A DNA stretch of 64,000 nucleotides. Source: Beijerinckiaceae bacterium. Its GTDB lineage: Bacteria; Pseudomonadota; Alphaproteobacteria; Rhizobiales; Beijerinckiaceae. Of this stretch, positions 8,473 through 17,152 are shown in pieces; position 1 is the stretch's first letter, and each line of letters opens with the position of its first letter. The stretch lies in assembly GCA_027531565.1 (NCBI GenBank), contig JAPZSB010000005.1:372001-436000 (forward strand), written 5' to 3'. Made by a program: the position numbers and the translations under genes. The notes beneath the pieces are model-generated. The model was given only the letters and a program-made list of their open reading frames with translations. It was not told where the DNA came from and made no database searches.

Positions 8473-9309
8473 CTAAAGGGGCGTGATGGACGCTCGGCGG
8501 GGAGTGCCCCGGCCGGGAACGGGCCGCGCGTCGGAGCCGGGCCGCGTCAGGCTGGAGACGGGCGACCAGCGCCGCTCGGCGCCGATCCCGGTCCGGGTCA
8601 TTTCCATCTGGAAGCTGTGAAGATCCGGCCGGTAGAGGGCGGAGAGATACTCCACGCCACGGCCGTGATCGTCATAGACCACGCGTGTCATGCTGAGCAG
8701 CGGCGACCCGATCTCGACCTGGAGGAGTTCGGCGATTTCCGGCCCGGCAAGGGTTGCGGTCACGGTCTGGCTCGCACGGTCGGCCACCACGCCGGAGCGC
8801 TCCAGCAGGGTCAGCAGCGGCGTGCTGGCAAGATCGGCCTCGGAATAGGTGACACCGATCCGCTCCGGAACATAGGTCGTCAGGTGCGAGAACGGCGTAT
8901 CATCGATGTAGCGGACGCGGATCGAATGCTGCACGCGCTCGCCATCCTCGAGCTTCAGCGCGGCCGAGACGGCCGGCGGCGACGGCTGGTAGCTGAAGGA
9001 GAGCAGCTTGGCGCGGGTGGCCCGGCCCATGGCGACGAGATGCGCCAGCATGTTCGACAGGTCACCCACCACGCCCTTGCGCGGCCGGGCATCGAGCACG
9101 AAGGTTCCGGCTCCCGGCTGGCGGCGGATCAGCCCGTCCTGCTCGAGCCCCTCGAGCGCACGGCGGATCGTGACGCGGGACAGGCGATGCTGGGCGGCGA
9201 GCTGCGGCTCCGAGGGCAGGCGATGCCCGGGAGACAGCACGCCCTTCAGGATCTGCTCCTTGAGAAGCAGATACAGGCGTTGCGTCTTGGACGGCTCGAT
9301 AGCAACCAC
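8473..9309 (-). CDS. GntR family regulator, HutC type (UTRA domain)
   Basis: A 278-residue HutC-subfamily GntR regulator. The winged helix covers residues about 10-75 (RLPSEPQLAAQHRLSRVTIR, then GAGTFV) and a UTRA effector domain follows to about 245. The start is a GTG at 9309, with AGGGAG upstream on the same strand. The gene lies between the liv operon, read in the same direction, and the divergent flavoprotein gene, so it may control both. Repeated CTTGTAT elements in the divergent gap are candidate operators. The last 30 residues are Arg/Pro-rich and low in complexity. Confidence 0.88.
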   Translation of the reverse strand: MVAIEPSKTQRLYLLLKEQILKGVLSPGHRLPSEPQLAAQHRLSRVTIRRALEGLEQDGLIRRQPGAGTFVLDARPRKGVVGDLSNMLAHLVAMGRATRAKLLSFSYQPSPPAVSAALKLEDGERVQHSIRVRYIDDTPFSHLTTYVPERIGVTYSEADLASTPLLTLLERSGVVADRASQTVTATLAGPEIAELLQVEIGSPLLSMTRVVYDDHGRGVEYLSALYRPDLHSFQMEMTRTGIGAERRWSPVSSLTRPGSDARPVPGRGTPRRASITPL

Positions 9310-9330
9310 GACCCGACAGCTCCCTGCTGG

Positions 9331-9360
9331 CTTGTATGATTTTCCAGCTTGTATTTGTAT
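9331..9360. promoter_or_regulatory. CTTGTAT direct repeats, candidate GntR operator in divergent promoter
   Basis: Two CTTGTAT heptamers (9331-9337 and 9348-9354) lie 17 bases apart, followed directly by TTGTAT (9355-9360). They are in the AT-rich gap between the HutC-type regulator and the flavoprotein gene. The repeats are visible in the sequence; their use as operator is inference. They overlap the region where promoters for both genes should be. Confidence 0.5.
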
Positions 9361-9434
9361 TAGATATAGAACATTTTGCTGTCGTCAAGTGCAGACAATC
9401 GGCTTGTTGAAGCCGAAAGGGGGAGAAGGACGCC

Positions 9435-10835
9435 ATGGCGGATATCCGGATGATGGAGCCGACGCCCTTCGATGTCGAGACCGGAATTCTGGTCATCGGC
9501 GCCGGGGCCGGCGGCCTTGTCACGGCGCTCCGGGCGCGGGCCGCCGGAGCGGAGGTTCTGGTGCTCGAACGCGACCCCCTGCCGCGTGGCTCGACGGCCC
9601 TCTCGGCCGGGCTGATCCCGGCTGCCGGCACGCGGTTCCAGGCGGCGGCCGGTATTGCGGACAGCGAGGCCGCCTTTGCCGAGGATATCCGGCGCAAGGC
9701 CAAGCACCGGAACGAGAGCCCGCGGATCGAGATGGCGGTTCGCGCCATCGGTCCGGCACTGGAATGGCTGGCCGATGCCCATGGGCTGCCCTTCTCGGTG
9801 ATCGACAATTTCACCTATCCCGGCCATTCGGCCTATCGCATGCATGGCCTGCCCTCGCGCTCCGGGGCCGAGCTGATGGACCATCTGCGCGAGGCGGCGG
9901 AGCGGGCAGGGGTGGATATTGTCACGGAGGCCCGAGCGGAGACGCTGCTGGCGGAGCAAGGCAGCAACCGCATTCTCGGTGTCGAGGTTGTTCGGCCGGA
10001 CGGCACGCGGGACCGGATCGGATGTCATGCGCTGGTTCTCGCGTGCAATGGCTACGGGGGCAACCGCGCGCTGGTTGCGGAACACATTCCCGGGTTGAAG
10101 GACGCGCTGTATTTCGGCCATCCCGGCAATCAGGGCGAGGCCGTCCTCTGGGGCCGGCAACTGGGCGCGCAACTGGTCGACCTGTCGGGCCATCAGGGCC
10201 ACGGCTCGGTTGCCGAACCCCATGGCATCCTGCTGACCTGGGCGACGATGACCGAGGGCGGCTTCCAGGTGAACCTCCTCGGCGAGCGCTTCTCGGATGA
10301 ATCCCGTGGCTATTCCGAACAGGCCGCTGCGGTGCTGGCCCAGCCGGAGCGGCAGGCCTTTTCGATCTTCGATACACGCATCGCCGGCATTGCCCGCCAA
10401 TTCGAGGATTTCCGCACCATCGAAGCCGCCGGGGCCCTGATCGAGGCGCCGGACCTCCCGGCTCTAGCCCGCCGCCTCGGCCTGCCGGAAGCCGCGTTGG
10501 CCGCAACCGCCGCCACGATCGAGGAGGCCCGGCAATCGGGCAGGCCCGATGCACAGGGACGCATCTGGATGGGTGTCGCACCGCTGGTCGCGCCGTTTTG
10601 CGCGGTCAGGATCACCGGGGCGCTGTTCCACACGCAGGGTGGCCTCGGGATTGACGGTGACGCCCGCGTGCTTGCGGACGGGGGCCGGCCTTTCCCGAAC
10701 CTCTTCGCCGTGGGTGGCGCGGCAGCCGGCGTCTCGGGACCGGATGCGTCAGGCTACCTTTCGGGCAACGGCCTGCTGACGGCCGTCGCCTTCGGCTATC
10801 TCGCCGGGGCCGCCGCGTCGAGGCTCGCCTTGTAA
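9435..10835 (+). CDS. FAD-dependent fumarate reductase/tricarballylate dehydrogenase-like flavoprotein
   Basis: A 466-residue FAD-binding_2 family enzyme. The dinucleotide-binding motif VIGAGAGGL is at about residues 20-28, an acidic end of the second strand (LERD) follows, and the C-terminal SGYLSGNGLLTAVAFGYLAG binds FAD. The family reduces or oxidises C=C bonds next to carboxylates or ketones (fumarate reductase, 3-ketosteroid dehydrogenase, TcuA). GGAGAAGGA lies 5 bases before the ATG. Facing TctABC genes, a TcuA-like tricarballylate dehydrogenase role is attractive, but substrate residues were not checked. Its last 40 bases overlap the end of tctA on the other strand. Confidence 0.8.
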   Translation: MADIRMMEPTPFDVETGILVIGAGAGGLVTALRARAAGAEVLVLERDPLPRGSTALSAGLIPAAGTRFQAAAGIADSEAAFAEDIRRKAKHRNESPRIEMAVRAIGPALEWLADAHGLPFSVIDNFTYPGHSAYRMHGLPSRSGAELMDHLREAAERAGVDIVTEARAETLLAEQGSNRILGVEVVRPDGTRDRIGCHALVLACNGYGGNRALVAEHIPGLKDALYFGHPGNQGEAVLWGRQLGAQLVDLSGHQGHGSVAEPHGILLTWATMTEGGFQVNLLGERFSDESRGYSEQAAAVLAQPERQAFSIFDTRIAGIARQFEDFRTIEAAGALIEAPDLPALARRLGLPEAALAATAATIEEARQSGRPDAQGRIWMGVAPLVAPFCAVRITGALFHTQGGLGIDGDARVLADGGRPFPNLFAVGGAAAGVSGPDASGYLSGNGLLTAVAFGYLAGAAASRLAL

Positions 10836-12307
10836 CGCCTCAGCCACGCGATCAGCGGCCAGAACAGGGCGATGAAGGTCAGGAAAGCGAGGAACGCCGC
10901 GATCGGCCGGCTGAGGAACGGCAGGATCGACCCGTCCGACTTGATCAGCGATGTCACGAAATTCTGCTCGACCATCGTGCCCATGACGATGCCGAGAACC
11001 ATCGCCGCCACCGGGAAGCCATTCTCTTCCATGAGGTAGCCGGCAATCCCGAAAAACGCGACGATCAGCACGGCATAGAGGTTGTTGCCGGCCGCACTGA
11101 AGGCTCCGACCGCGCAGAACACCATGATGACCGGCATGATCAGCGAGCGCGGCGCCTTGAGCACGTGCTTCGAGATCCGGATCATCGCGATGCCGAGCGG
11201 GATCATCAGCAGGTTGGCCAGCAGGAAAATGATGTAGAGCGCATACATGCTCGACGCCTTCTCGGTGAAGAGCGTCGGGCCGGGATTGAGCCCTTTCATG
11301 TACAGAACGCCGATGGCGATGGCGGTGATCGTATCGCCGGGAATCCCGAACAGCAGCGCCGGGATCCAGCCGCCGGCCAGCGCGGCATTGTTGCTGGCCC
11401 CGGCTTCAACCAGCCCTTCGGGATGGCCGGTGCCGAATTTCTCGCGCTCCTTCGAGAAGCGCTTCGAGAGGGAATAGGAAACCCAGGCGGCCATGTCGGC
11501 CCCGGCACCGGGCAGGGCTCCGATGAGCGTCCCGACAATGTTGCCGCGGATCTGCTGCTTCGGATAGCGCTTGGTCAGCTCGATCTGCCCCTTGAGGATC
11601 GAGCCGAGCTTGCGGTCCGGAATCGAGGGCGGGTCCTTCTGCGTGACCGCCCGCATCACTTCCGCCAGCGCGAAGACGCCGACAAGCGCCGCGATGGCAT
11701 CGATGCCGCCGAGCAGGTCGGTGGAGCCGAAGGTGAAGCGCGGTGTGCCGGCCGGATTCTCGATGCCGATGCAGGAAACCAGCAGGCCGAGCAGCATCGC
11801 GGCGATCGCCTTGACGGGTGACGAGCGCGCGACCAGCGTCGAGCACATCAGGCCGAGGATCGCGAGCCAGAAATACTCGAAGGTCGAGAAGGAGAGCGCG
11901 ACTTCCGCAAGGGCAGGGGCGATCAGCACCAGCGCGATCGTGCCGACAATGCCGCCCAGCGCCGAGAACCAGAGGCAGATTCCAAGCGCGGTTTCGGCCT
12001 GCCCCTTGAGCGTCATCTTGTAGGCTTCATCGGTATAGGCGGCCGAGGCGGGCGTTCCCGGGATCCGCACAAGGCAGCCCGGAATATCGCCGGCAAAGAT
12101 CGCCATGGCGGACGAGGTGATGATTGTCGCGATGGCGGCGATCGGGGAAAGGTAGAACGTGACCGGCACGAGCAAGGCCGTGGCCATGGTGGCGGTCAGA
12201 CCCGGCAGTGCACCGACGACCATCCCGTAGATCGCCGAGGCGATCATCGCGATCAGGACGTCCTGCGTGAAGACCAGCGGAAAGGCGGCAAGGAAGCTGC
12301 TGCTCAT
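10796..12307 (-). CDS. tctA: tripartite tricarboxylate transporter large permease TctA
   Basis: A 503-residue TctA permease with about a dozen membrane segments. The conserved stretches GALPGLTATMATALLVP (near residue 32) and GALPGAGADMAAWVSY (near 260) are typical. It forms the channel of a secondary carboxylate transporter with TctB and the periplasmic receptor TctC. It is last in the tctC-tctB-tctA operon, 9 bases after tctB, with GAGGACCTTCC before its ATG. Its stop lies inside the convergent flavoprotein gene. Confidence 0.95.
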   Translation of the reverse strand: MSSSFLAAFPLVFTQDVLIAMIASAIYGMVVGALPGLTATMATALLVPVTFYLSPIAAIATIITSSAMAIFAGDIPGCLVRIPGTPASAAYTDEAYKMTLKGQAETALGICLWFSALGGIVGTIALVLIAPALAEVALSFSTFEYFWLAILGLMCSTLVARSSPVKAIAAMLLGLLVSCIGIENPAGTPRFTFGSTDLLGGIDAIAALVGVFALAEVMRAVTQKDPPSIPDRKLGSILKGQIELTKRYPKQQIRGNIVGTLIGALPGAGADMAAWVSYSLSKRFSKEREKFGTGHPEGLVEAGASNNAALAGGWIPALLFGIPGDTITAIAIGVLYMKGLNPGPTLFTEKASSMYALYIIFLLANLLMIPLGIAMIRISKHVLKAPRSLIMPVIMVFCAVGAFSAAGNNLYAVLIVAFFGIAGYLMEENGFPVAAMVLGIVMGTMVEQNFVTSLIKSDGSILPFLSRPIAAFLAFLTFIALFWPLIAWLRRYKASLDAAAPAR

Positions 12308-12316
12308 GGAAGGTCC

Positions 12317-12814
12317 TCACCACGGCATGGGCAGGGGCCCCGGCGGCAGGGGCACACGCAGGAGCTTGACGAAGACAAGGTGGATCGCCAGCGCGCCGAA
12401 GATCGAAACCGGAAGGATCAGGCTCCGTTTCGCGTTGAGCGTGAAAGCGAGGATGGCGATCATCACGGCCGCGACCGGAACGAAGCCGACCCGCTCCGAC
12501 AGGAAGTAATAGGCGACCATCAGCGCGGGCGGCAGGAAGGCCAGCCAGCGCCGGCGCCGCTGGAAGGCCTCGGCCTCCGGATCGGGCTGGCTGTGCTCCG
12601 CGAGTTCCGCCTCGGCCTGCTCCTCGAAGCTGCGGCCGATATGCAGCGCGATCAGGATTCCGACAATGATCAGGCCGGAACCGACGACCATCGGAAAGGC
12701 GCTCGGCCCGACCTGCTGCCCGGGCACCGGCGGCAGGCGCGAGCCGCCCCAGAACGCGGCCGCTCCGAGCAGCGCAAGGAACACGCCGGAAATCCGGTCG
12801 GAGATCCGCATCAT
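12317..12814 (-). CDS. tctB: tripartite tricarboxylate transporter small permease TctB
   Basis: A 165-residue TctB subunit with four hydrophobic segments (about residues 8-25, 40-60, 88-105 and 112-150) and a charged cytoplasmic loop (EEQAEAELAEHSQPDPEAEA) between the second and third. Length and layout fit the family. It lies between tctC and tctA; the gap to tctC holds three inverted repeats. Confidence 0.9.
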   Translation of the reverse strand: MMRISDRISGVFLALLGAAAFWGGSRLPPVPGQQVGPSAFPMVVGSGLIIVGILIALHIGRSFEEQAEAELAEHSQPDPEAEAFQRRRRWLAFLPPALMVAYYFLSERVGFVPVAAVMIAILAFTLNAKRSLILPVSIFGALAIHLVFVKLLRVPLPPGPLPMPW

Positions 12815-12836
12815 CCAGTCCTTTCAGAGGAAGGAA

Positions 12837-12907
12837 AACTCCGGCATGGGGCCGCCGGAGTTCGTGTCGTCCTGCCATGGCAGGAGAGGCTGACGCGCCG
12901 GCGTCAG
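12837..12907 (-). repeat. three tandem inverted repeats between tctC and tctB
   Basis: Within 71 bases there are AACTCCGG/CCGGAGTT (12837-12844 and 12855-12862), the perfect palindrome CCTGCCATGGCAGG (12871-12884), and CTGACGC/GCGTCAG around a GCCG loop (12890-12896 and 12901-12907). All lie in the tctC-tctB gap. On tctC mRNA they would form a 3' structure able to block decay and raise the receptor level above that of the permeases. That role is inference. Confidence 0.6.
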
Positions 12908-12921
12908 GCCTTCTTGATACC

Positions 12922-13917
12922 TCAGGCTTTCTTGGCGAGGCCGGCGGCCTTCATGGCTTCGGCCATCATCTTGTCGCCATTGGCCATGAAGCTCGCGAAG
13001 CCGGCGGGATCGGCGAATTTCGTGCCGAAACCCCGTGCGGCCATGAACTCCTGGAACTCCTTGGATTCATAGGCCGATTTCAGCGCCGTCACGAGACGGG
13101 CCTGGATGTCTGCCGGCAGGCCCTTCGGCGCCGCGATGCCGCGCCACGCCCCGACCGAGTATTTGATCCCCAGCATCTCGTTGAGCGTCGGCACATCCTT
13201 GAACTGCGGATTGCGCTGGTCGGCCATGATCGCGAGCGACCGCGCCTTGCCGGCATCGAGCATCGCCCGGGCTTCCGGCACCGAGCAGGTCACGATATCG
13301 ACACCGCCGGCAGCAAGATCCTGCATGGCGGGCGCAGCCCCGTTCGAGGGCACCCAGGCCACATGGTCCGGCTTCAGGCCCATGGCGCCGAGCCAGCCGA
13401 TCAGTGCCAGATGCCAGATGCCGCCCTGGCCGGTGCCGGAGGCCTTGAACTTGCCGGCCGGCGCAGCCTTGATCGCATCCGCCAGTTCCTTGACATTCTT
13501 GTAGGGCGAATTGGCCGGAACCTGCACACCCGGCGGATCCTCGTTCATGAGGGCGAGGGGGGTGTAGCTGGTCGGGTTGAGATCGGTCAGGCCCTGATGA
13601 TGCATCATGGTGATTTCCACCGTGATCATCCCGATCGTGTAGCCATCCGGTGCAGCGGTGGCGATGGCGGAATGCCCGACCACGCCCGAACCGCCGGTCC
13701 GGTTGACCACGCTGACAGGCTGCTTCAGATCCCGCTCGAGGATCGAGGCGACGATGCGCGCCGTCTGGTCCGTGCCGCCACCAGCACCCCACGGGCATAC
13801 CATGGTGATCGGCCGGGCAGGCCAGGCCTGCGCCCGGGCCGGTGCGACCCCGAGGCCGGCAGCAGCGCCGATGGCAGCGCCACCGGCCAGAATCGAACGG
13901 CGTGAAATCGAATCCAT
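12922..13917 (-). CDS. tctC: tripartite tricarboxylate transporter receptor TctC (Bug family)
   Basis: A 331-residue periplasmic receptor of the Bug/TctC family. The signal peptide has a twin-arginine-like start (SRRSILAGG) and ends near PARAQA. The mature protein begins WPARPITMVCPWGAGGGTD, the family hallmark. The ATG at 13917 has GGAGGAAACG just upstream, which rules out the longer frame. It binds a carboxylate and presents it to TctAB. Neighbouring genes suggest a di- or tricarboxylate or a uronate-related acid. Confidence 0.93.
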   Translation of the reverse strand: MDSISRRSILAGGAAIGAAAGLGVAPARAQAWPARPITMVCPWGAGGGTDQTARIVASILERDLKQPVSVVNRTGGSGVVGHSAIATAAPDGYTIGMITVEITMMHHQGLTDLNPTSYTPLALMNEDPPGVQVPANSPYKNVKELADAIKAAPAGKFKASGTGQGGIWHLALIGWLGAMGLKPDHVAWVPSNGAAPAMQDLAAGGVDIVTCSVPEARAMLDAGKARSLAIMADQRNPQFKDVPTLNEMLGIKYSVGAWRGIAAPKGLPADIQARLVTALKSAYESKEFQEFMAARGFGTKFADPAGFASFMANGDKMMAEAMKAAGLAKKA

Positions 13918-14020
13918 CGTTTCCTCCTTGAAAGGCTCCCGGGCCCGGTTCATGCCGGCAACCCGTCGAGTTCCTGGTGTTTCCTTCCCGTGAGGCCGGA
14001 TCTGTCGCCCGGCTCTCAAG

Positions 14021-14030
14021 TGTGATCACA
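14021..14030. promoter_or_regulatory. palindrome TGTGATCACA in the tctC promoter region
   Basis: A perfect 10-base palindrome about 104 bases before the tctC start and 35 bases before the uxaC stop on its downstream side. It is in the only sizeable AT-rich patch here (through about 14050). It may be the operator for the tctCBA operon, for instance for one of the nearby GntR regulators. It lacks the spacer of a CRP site. Confidence 0.4.
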
Positions 14031-14065
14031 GCATACTGCATTCACGGTTTTGGGTGTCAACCGGC

Positions 14066-15466
14066 TCATAGCCGGTACGCCTCCTTCGCCAGCCGGTAGG
14101 CAAGATCATGCGCCAGCGTGAAGGCCTCGTCCTCGTCGATCCGGTGCGTCACCACGCGCTCGGCGAGGAAGGCGCAGTCGACCCGGCGGGCCACATCGTG
14201 CCGGGCCGGGATCGACGGGAAGGCGCGGGTATCGTCATTGAACCCGACCGTGTTGTAGAAGCCGGCCGTCTCGGTCGTCAGGTCGCGGAAACGGCGCATG
14301 CCATCCGGCGCATCGAAGAACCACCAGGCCGGCCCGAGCTTCAGGCAGGGATAATGCCCGGCCAGGGGCGCGAGCTCGCGCGAATAGCTTGTCTCGTCCA
14401 GCGTGAAGAGGATCACCGACAGGCGCGGATCATTGCCATGCGCATCAAGCAGCGGCTTGAGCGCCCGCACATAATCCGTGCGCTGCGGAATATCCGCGCC
14501 CATATCCCGCCCGAAATGCTCGAACAGGGCGGCATTGTGATTGCGGAACGAACCCGGATGGATCTGCAGGACGAGCCCGTCCTCCAGGCTCATCCGGGCC
14601 ATTTCCGTGAGCATCTGCGCGCGGAACAGTTCCGCATCGGCGGCGCTGACGCCCGGTTTCAGCACGCGCTGGAACAGCGCGGCGGCCTCGGCCGGGGAGA
14701 GATTGGCCGTCGCCGCGCTGGCATGGCCGTGATCGGAACTCGTAGCGCCGAATTCCTTGAAATAGGCCCGCCGGGCGCGATGGGCGCGGAGATAGCCTTC
14801 CCACGTGCCGGTATTTTCGCCGGCAATCTCGCCGAGGCGCTCAACATTCTCGCGGAAGCCGCGGAATTCCGGATCGACCACCGCATCGGGCCGGTAGGCC
14901 GGCACCACGCGGCCCGTCCAGCCGGACTCGCGGATCATCCGATGCCAGCCGAGATCATCGAGTGCACCGTCGGTTGTGGAAATCACCTCGATCTTCATCC
15001 GCTCGAACATCGCCCGGGGGCGGAAGGCCTCGCTGCGGAGGGCGGCCTCGATCACGTCGTAATGATGGTCGGCATTGTCCGGCGTGAGGCGCTCGGTCAG
15101 GCCGAACAGCGTCTCGAAGGCATGATCGATCCAGATCCGTGTCGGCGTGCCCCGGAACAGGCCGTAATGCTCTGCAAAAAGCCGCCAGATCTTCCGCGGA
15201 TCCTGCTCCACCGGGCTGCCGTCCAGCCGGGGAATGCCGAGGTCCTCCAGCCGGACGCCCTGCGAATAGAGCATGCGGTAGATGTAATGGTCGGGCACCA
15301 CGAACAGCCGCGCCGGATCGGGGAACAACGCGTTCTCGGCATACCAGCGCGGATCGGTATGGCCATGCGGCGAGATGATCGGGAGATCCTTCACCGTGGC
15401 ATAGAGGGCGCGGGCCACGTCACGCGTGGCGGGATCGGCGGGAAAGAGGCGGTCGGGATGCAGCAT
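14066..15466 (-). CDS. uxaC: uronate isomerase
   Basis: A 466-residue uronate isomerase. It converts D-glucuronate to D-fructuronate and D-galacturonate to D-tagaturonate in the cytoplasm, the first step of hexuronate breakdown. The metal-site motif SPHGHTDPRWYAEN (about residues 33-46) and the later GFNDDTRAFPSIPARHD match the family, and the length is typical. It is the last gene of the operon GntR-kduI-kduD-uxaC, 9 bases after kduD. Genes for the next steps (uxuA, uxuB, uxaA, uxaB, kdgK, eda) are not in the window. Confidence 0.96.
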   Translation of the reverse strand: MLHPDRLFPADPATRDVARALYATVKDLPIISPHGHTDPRWYAENALFPDPARLFVVPDHYIYRMLYSQGVRLEDLGIPRLDGSPVEQDPRKIWRLFAEHYGLFRGTPTRIWIDHAFETLFGLTERLTPDNADHHYDVIEAALRSEAFRPRAMFERMKIEVISTTDGALDDLGWHRMIRESGWTGRVVPAYRPDAVVDPEFRGFRENVERLGEIAGENTGTWEGYLRAHRARRAYFKEFGATSSDHGHASAATANLSPAEAAALFQRVLKPGVSAADAELFRAQMLTEMARMSLEDGLVLQIHPGSFRNHNAALFEHFGRDMGADIPQRTDYVRALKPLLDAHGNDPRLSVILFTLDETSYSRELAPLAGHYPCLKLGPAWWFFDAPDGMRRFRDLTTETAGFYNTVGFNDDTRAFPSIPARHDVARRVDCAFLAERVVTHRIDEDEAFTLAHDLAYRLAKEAYRL

Positions 15467-15475
15467 GGGCGTGGA

Positions 15476-16237
15476 TTACCGGGCTAGCCAGCCGCCATCG
15501 ACCGGCAGGGTGATGCCGTGGATGTAGCGGGCGGCGTCTGAGGCGAGGAAGACGGTGGCCCCGCCGAGATCGGCAGGATCGCCCCAATGCCCGGCAGGAA
15601 TCCGGGCGAGGATGGCCGAATGCCGGTCCGCATCGTTGCGGAGGGCTTCGGTATTGTTGGTCACGAAATAGCCGGGCGCGATCGCATTCACATTGATGCC
15701 ATGCGGCGCCCATTCGCAGGCGAGCAGCTTGGTCAGGCCAGCCAGCCCGCTTTTCGAGGCGGTGTAGGAGGCGATCCGCACGCCGCCCTGGAAGGAGAGC
15801 AGCGAGGCGATGTTGATGATCTTGCCGGTCTTCCGCGGCACCATGTGGCGGCCCGCCGCCTGCGCCAGGAAGAACGCCACCTTGAGGTTGGTGTCGATCA
15901 CCGCGTCCCAGTCCTCCTCGGTGAAGTCGAGGGCATCGGCGCGGCGGATGATCCCGGCATTGTTGACAAGAATGTCGAGCTGCCCGGCCCAGCCCACCAC
16001 CTCCTCGACGATCCCGGCCACGGGGTCGGGCGTCGAGAGATCGGCCCGGAGGGCGAGATGGGCGACCCCGGTCGCATCGAGCAGGGCCTCCGTCTCCTCC
16101 ATCGACGAACGGCCGACCAGCGCCACGCGCGCCCCGGCGGCACCGAGGGCGACGGCCAGGGCCTGGCCGATCCCGGTATTGGCACCGGTAACGATGGCCA
16201 CGCGGCCATCGAGGCGGAAACTCGGAAGGGCAGCCAT
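15476..16237 (-). CDS. kduD: 2-dehydro-3-deoxy-D-gluconate 5-dehydrogenase (SDR)
   Basis: A 253-residue classical short-chain dehydrogenase. The NAD-binding TGANTGIG is at about residues 17-24, NNAG near 90, and the active-site pair is in YTASK. With KduI next door it most likely reduces 2,5-diketo-3-deoxygluconate to 2-keto-3-deoxygluconate (KDG), from unsaturated uronates of pectin or related glycans. It is 9 bases behind kduI and 9 before uxaC. SDR specificity rests mainly on this context. Confidence 0.9.
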   Translation of the reverse strand: MAALPSFRLDGRVAIVTGANTGIGQALAVALGAAGARVALVGRSSMEETEALLDATGVAHLALRADLSTPDPVAGIVEEVVGWAGQLDILVNNAGIIRRADALDFTEEDWDAVIDTNLKVAFFLAQAAGRHMVPRKTGKIINIASLLSFQGGVRIASYTASKSGLAGLTKLLACEWAPHGINVNAIAPGYFVTNNTEALRNDADRHSAILARIPAGHWGDPADLGGATVFLASDAARYIHGITLPVDGGWLAR

Positions 16238-16246
16238 GGCGACGCC

Positions 16247-17098
16247 TCAGAACAGCGTCGGGACGGGAACGGCATCCATGTCGGTGAAGGTCTGGTTGTC
16301 GCCCGCCATGGACCAGATGAAGGCGTAGGCCGAGGTGCCCGACCCGCAATGGATCGACCAGGGCGGCGACAGGATCGCCTCGTGGTTCCGCACGACGAGA
16401 TGCCGGGTATGGTCCGGGCGGCCCATGAAATGGAACACGGCCTGGCCCTCCGGCAGGTCATGGTAGAGATAGGCCTCCATCCGCCGGTCATGCGTATGCG
16501 GCGGCATGGTGTTCCAGACCGAGCCGTTATGCATCGCCGTCCGCCCCATCACCAATTGGCAGGTCGGGAAGGCGCCGGGATGCATGTATTTCGTCAGCGT
16601 GCGCCGGTTGGCGCTGGCTTCGGCACCCAGCTCGTCGCCCTGCAGTGCCGAGACTTTCATCAGATGCGCCGGATGCGCATGATGCGCAGGAGCCGAGTTG
16701 GCATAGAAAAGCGCCGGTTCGTCGGCATGCGCGCTCTCCAGCAGCACGTTATGCGTGCCCATCGGCAGATAGAGCGCGTCATAGCGCGCGAGTTCATAGG
16801 TCTTGCCGCCGGCACGGACGCGGCCGGCTCCGCCCAGATTGAACAGGCCGATTTCGCGCCGTGCGAGGAAATCCTCGGCCTTGACCAGCTGGGCAAGCTC
16901 CGGGCCGAAGGCGAGGGGCCCTTTTGACGGCACCAGCCCCATCAGGATCATGCGGTCATAATGGGTGTAGACCGCCTTGATCCGGCCGGGCTGGAACAGC
17001 CCGGTCACAAGGAAATGCTTGCGCAGCTCCGCCGTTGACATGCCCTCCGCATGTTCCGGATGGATGGCCTGGCGGATCTCGATATCGATGGCACTCAT
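16247..17098 (-). CDS. kduI: 5-dehydro-4-deoxy-D-glucuronate isomerase
   Basis: A 283-residue cupin isomerase of the KduI family. It converts 5-keto-4-deoxyuronate to 2,5-diketo-3-deoxygluconate. The zinc-site motif MPPHTHDRRMEAY near residue 200 contains the HxH and the Glu ligand, and SPPWSIHCGSGT supplies the last His; these match the known E. coli pattern. Length is typical. It follows the regulator by 54 bases and starts the enzyme part of the uronate operon. Confidence 0.95.
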   Translation of the reverse strand: MSAIDIEIRQAIHPEHAEGMSTAELRKHFLVTGLFQPGRIKAVYTHYDRMILMGLVPSKGPLAFGPELAQLVKAEDFLARREIGLFNLGGAGRVRAGGKTYELARYDALYLPMGTHNVLLESAHADEPALFYANSAPAHHAHPAHLMKVSALQGDELGAEASANRRTLTKYMHPGAFPTCQLVMGRTAMHNGSVWNTMPPHTHDRRMEAYLYHDLPEGQAVFHFMGRPDHTRHLVVRNHEAILSPPWSIHCGSGTSAYAFIWSMAGDNQTFTDMDAVPVPTLF

Positions 17099-17152
17099 GG
17101 CGGATTCCTCGGTGTTTCCGTTCCCGGATCGGCGGATTTCGGCTCCGCCGGC

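Noticed and set aside
14021-14030. CRP site at TGTGATCACA
   Set aside because: A CRP site needs about 6 bases between TGTGA and TCACA; here there is none. Kept only as a candidate palindrome.
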